Of a stretch of 64,000 nucleotides of DNA, positions 62,339-64,000 are shown piece by piece. The stretch lies in NCBI GenBank assembly GCA_964423615.1, contig CAYRFQ010000003.1:166312-230311 (forward strand). Reading direction: 5' to 3'. The position numbers and the translations under genes are program-made. Source of the stretch: CAYRFQ01 sp964423615 (lineage in GTDB: Bacteria; Planctomycetota; Planctomycetia; Gemmatales; Gemmataceae). Numbering within the stretch: position 1 is the first letter of the stretch; each line of letters starts with the position of its first letter. The notes beneath the pieces were generated by a model. It ran no database searches and was not told where the DNA came from. It saw nothing but the letters and a program-made list of their open reading frames with translations.

Positions 62339-64000
62339 TCACTTAATCCAGGTTCGCGATATCTTCCCTTCGACGACAACGGGCACGGGATCGATCAACG
62401 GTTGCATCCCATCGACCATTGCCTTCTCGAGCCATTGCTTGACCACGTCGGCTTGCTCCACGGCACATTCGACAACGATTTCATCGTGAACCGCGAGGAC
62501 CGGGAACGCGCCAGGACATTCCTTCCAGCGTTGCCAGAGCAACGCCAAGGCTCGTTTAAGACCATCCGCACCAGTCCCTTGGACCGGGCTATTGAGTTTC
62601 TCCGTGAACCGCGTTACTCCAGCTCGGCTTCGACCCGAGATGGTTCTTGTCTCGATAGCTTGTTTGTTGGTCCTACCAACTCGTCGGTGCCACTTTCGTA
62701 AGGCTGGGTAGGCTTGGAAAAAGGCGTCCCGGTATTCCTTAGCCTCTTCCTGGGTGAGTTGGACACCGTAGTTCGTGAACGCAAATTCGCGGTAACCTTC
62801 GACGCCCATTCCGAAGAGCAAACCGAAGTTCGCCGACTTTGCAAGTTGTCGATCATCCTTCGAGATGTCGTCTTTCCCAAGCAGGAGTTGGGCTGTTTTC
62901 CGGTGAAGATCTTCGCCTGCTTTGTAGGCTTCGATCATCATTTCTTCCTTCGCAATTTTCGCCGCGATCCGAAGTTCAATCTGCGAGTAATCGGCGACCA
63001 CGAACGTGCGTCCTGGTGGAGCAACGAAACACTCACGATATCGAGAATCTCTTGGGAGTTGCTGGAGATTAGGACTCCGGCAAGACATCCGCCCCGTGTC
63101 CGCGGCAAGTTGCACCCAAGAGGCGTACACACGAACATCCGGATCGACGTGACTGAGCCAATCTGTTCCGTACGTGGTTTCCCGTTTCTTCGCGTTACGG
63201 TATTGCCGCAGCAACGTTGCCAAGGGGTGGTCGATGGCAGCAAGCGCTCGGTCGTTGGATGAAGTGACCTCGATTCCAAGCAACTGGAACACTTCGCAAA
63301 CTTGCTTTGACGAGGACCAGTTCCACCCGCTTGATCCGAACAGGTTCCCCTGTGAGTAAGTTGGGGCTTCACGATCGAGGGCCTCGACAATTTCTTTGGC
63401 TTCGGCCTTGGCTTCATTGGCCAAATCGATCCACGCGTCGCGATCGAATCCCACGCCATGAAGCCCCATCCAAGCCACTGAAGGAAGACATCGCATTTCG
63501 ATCTCGAGCGCTTTCTCTTGCTTGGTCGCATCGATCTGGCGTTTCAGGGCATCGTAGAGCCAAAGGAGATGCGCGACGTCGTTCGCGGCATACTCAAGTT
63601 GCTGGTCAGACAATTCCGGTGAGGCCCAATCGGAAGTTTTTTCGTCTTTGGAGATTTCGACACCCACCTCCCGCCACAGAGTGTCGGCAAGCGAGTGAAA
63701 TCCTTTGTCCTGACGAGGTCCGTGAAAGAGTTGGGACATTACCATGGTGCAGGCAACCAGTCCTGGTTGAAAGTCAGACTGCATCAGGAACTGAAGATCG
63801 AATTTGAGATTGTGGCCGACGATTGTCGCTTTCGACAACACGTCGAACAAGGGAGTGATGTCTACGGCAAACGCATCGATGACCCACAGTTCCTCTTCCG
63901 TCTGGAGGCTCACGAGGCGTATGCGATCCTTTCTTGGGTCCAGACCCGTCGTTTCGAGGTCCACAGCGACCACCGAAGAGTTGTCCAAGGCCTCAAGAAC
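62339..64000 (-). CDS. DNA polymerase I-type 3'-5' exonuclease/polymerase (partial, N-terminus off the right edge)
   Basis: At least 553 aa of a family A polymerase without the 5'-3' exonuclease. The proofreading domain has VDLETTGLDPRKDRIRLVSL (D-x-E), VGHNLKFDLQFLM and YAANDVAHLLWLY. The polymerase has motif A VVADYSQIELRIAAKIAKEE, motif B RQLAKSANFGLLFGMGVEGY and motif C VLAVHDEIVVEC, all with catalytic residues. The frame is still open at the window edge (VLEAL before D-N-S-S), so the true start is outside. This compact form is common in phages and integrative elements. It lies 80 bases from the integrase start on the same strand, so it is probably part of the same element rather than the housekeeping polA. 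Confidence 0.93.
   Translation of the reverse strand, partial: VLEALDNSSVVAVDLETTGLDPRKDRIRLVSLQTEEELWVIDAFAVDITPLFDVLSKATIVGHNLKFDLQFLMQSDFQPGLVACTMVMSQLFHGPRQDKGFHSLADTLWREVGVEISKDEKTSDWASPELSDQQLEYAANDVAHLLWLYDALKRQIDATKQEKALEIEMRCLPSVAWMGLHGVGFDRDAWIDLANEAKAEAKEIVEALDREAPTYSQGNLFGSSGWNWSSSKQVCEVFQLLGIEVTSSNDRALAAIDHPLATLLRQYRNAKKRETTYGTDWLSHVDPDVRVYASWVQLAADTGRMSCRSPNLQQLPRDSRYRECFVAPPGRTFVVADYSQIELRIAAKIAKEEMMIEAYKAGEDLHRKTAQLLLGKDDISKDDRQLAKSANFGLLFGMGVEGYREFAFTNYGVQLTQEEAKEYRDAFFQAYPALRKWHRRVGRTNKQAIETRTISGRSRAGVTRFTEKLNSPVQGTGADGLKRALALLWQRWKECPGAFPVLAVHDEIVVECAVEQADVVKQWLEKAMVDGMQPLIDPVPVVVEGKISRTWIK

Noticed and set aside
1..64000. CRISPR arrays or rRNA genes
   Set aside because: No regularly spaced short repeats and no rRNA-like sequence were seen; the repeats present are dispersed inverted elements.

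Overview
The window looks like chromosomal DNA of a planctomycete, most likely of the Gemmataceae type. This rests on family content, not on a database search. The markers are a DUF1559 pseudopilin, a Ser/Thr kinase fused to a very long WD40 array, a surface protein with an N-terminal LETLEDR motif, a caspase-like protein with a zinc-ribbon head, PQQ-type and DUF3857 secreted proteins, a redoxin/cytochrome/copper-monooxygenase fusion, and an integrase of the planctomycete MASLTT type. Genes are mostly single units with good Shine-Dalgarno sites, separated by unusually repeat-rich intergenic DNA.

Layout. 1-7.4 kb: a nucleoside transporter running off the left edge, an SDR enzyme, a surface protein, rhamnulokinase and a PQQ beta-propeller protein. 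7.8-17.3 kb: a Ski2-like helicase, a GNAT acetyltransferase, a large DUF3857/transglutaminase/TPR protein and a HEAT-repeat protein. 18-23 kb: pseudopilin, Gfo/Idh/MocA oxidoreductase and HtpG. 23-24.2 kb: a decayed IS1380-like transposase. 24.5-36.3 kb: a WD40 protein, a DsbD-N-like protein, a U32 peptidase, the WD40 kinase and a DUF2330 protein. 36.6-42.2 kb: a redox and selenium block (below). 42.5-60.5 kb: an HExxH peptidase, an AddA-type helicase, the caspase-like protein, a SLOG/molybdenum-carrier-like protein, two coiled-coil proteins, the redoxin fusion, a secreted hypothetical, an FHA coiled-coil protein and thioredoxin. 60.8-64 kb: tRNA-Glu with a tyrosine integrase overlapping its 3' end, then a Pol I-type polymerase running off the right edge; this is probably one end of an integrative element.

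Most interesting points. (1) The gene at 37641-38864 reads through an in-frame TGA at 38532 in exactly the first position of a thioredoxin W-C-P-P-C motif, giving W-Sec-P-P-C. Two possible SECIS hairpins follow at once, and a selenophosphate synthetase (NDH-SelD fusion) lies about 1.1 kb downstream (39998-42211). I read this as a secreted or periplasmic selenocysteine thioredoxin-like protein with a PPC domain. (2) The integrase gene is split after its fourth codon by a 120-bp miniature inverted-repeat element with perfect 18-bp ends and a 10-bp target duplication; removing the element restores an intact N-terminus. (3) A second 121-bp element (29500-29620) has a 7-bp target duplication. (4) A third family of 145-197-bp palindromic elements is present in four copies; one supplies the stop codon of the DUF2330 gene and one sits in the transposase remnant. 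(5) A ferritin-like gene just upstream of the selenoprotein is broken by one base in a G5 run.

If the readings are right, the 36.6-42.2 kb block brings together a ferritin-like protein, a Sec-thioredoxin, a di-haem peroxidase and SelD. That suggests a redox or peroxide function, but operon structure is not proven; there is a strong hairpin between the selenoprotein and the peroxidase.
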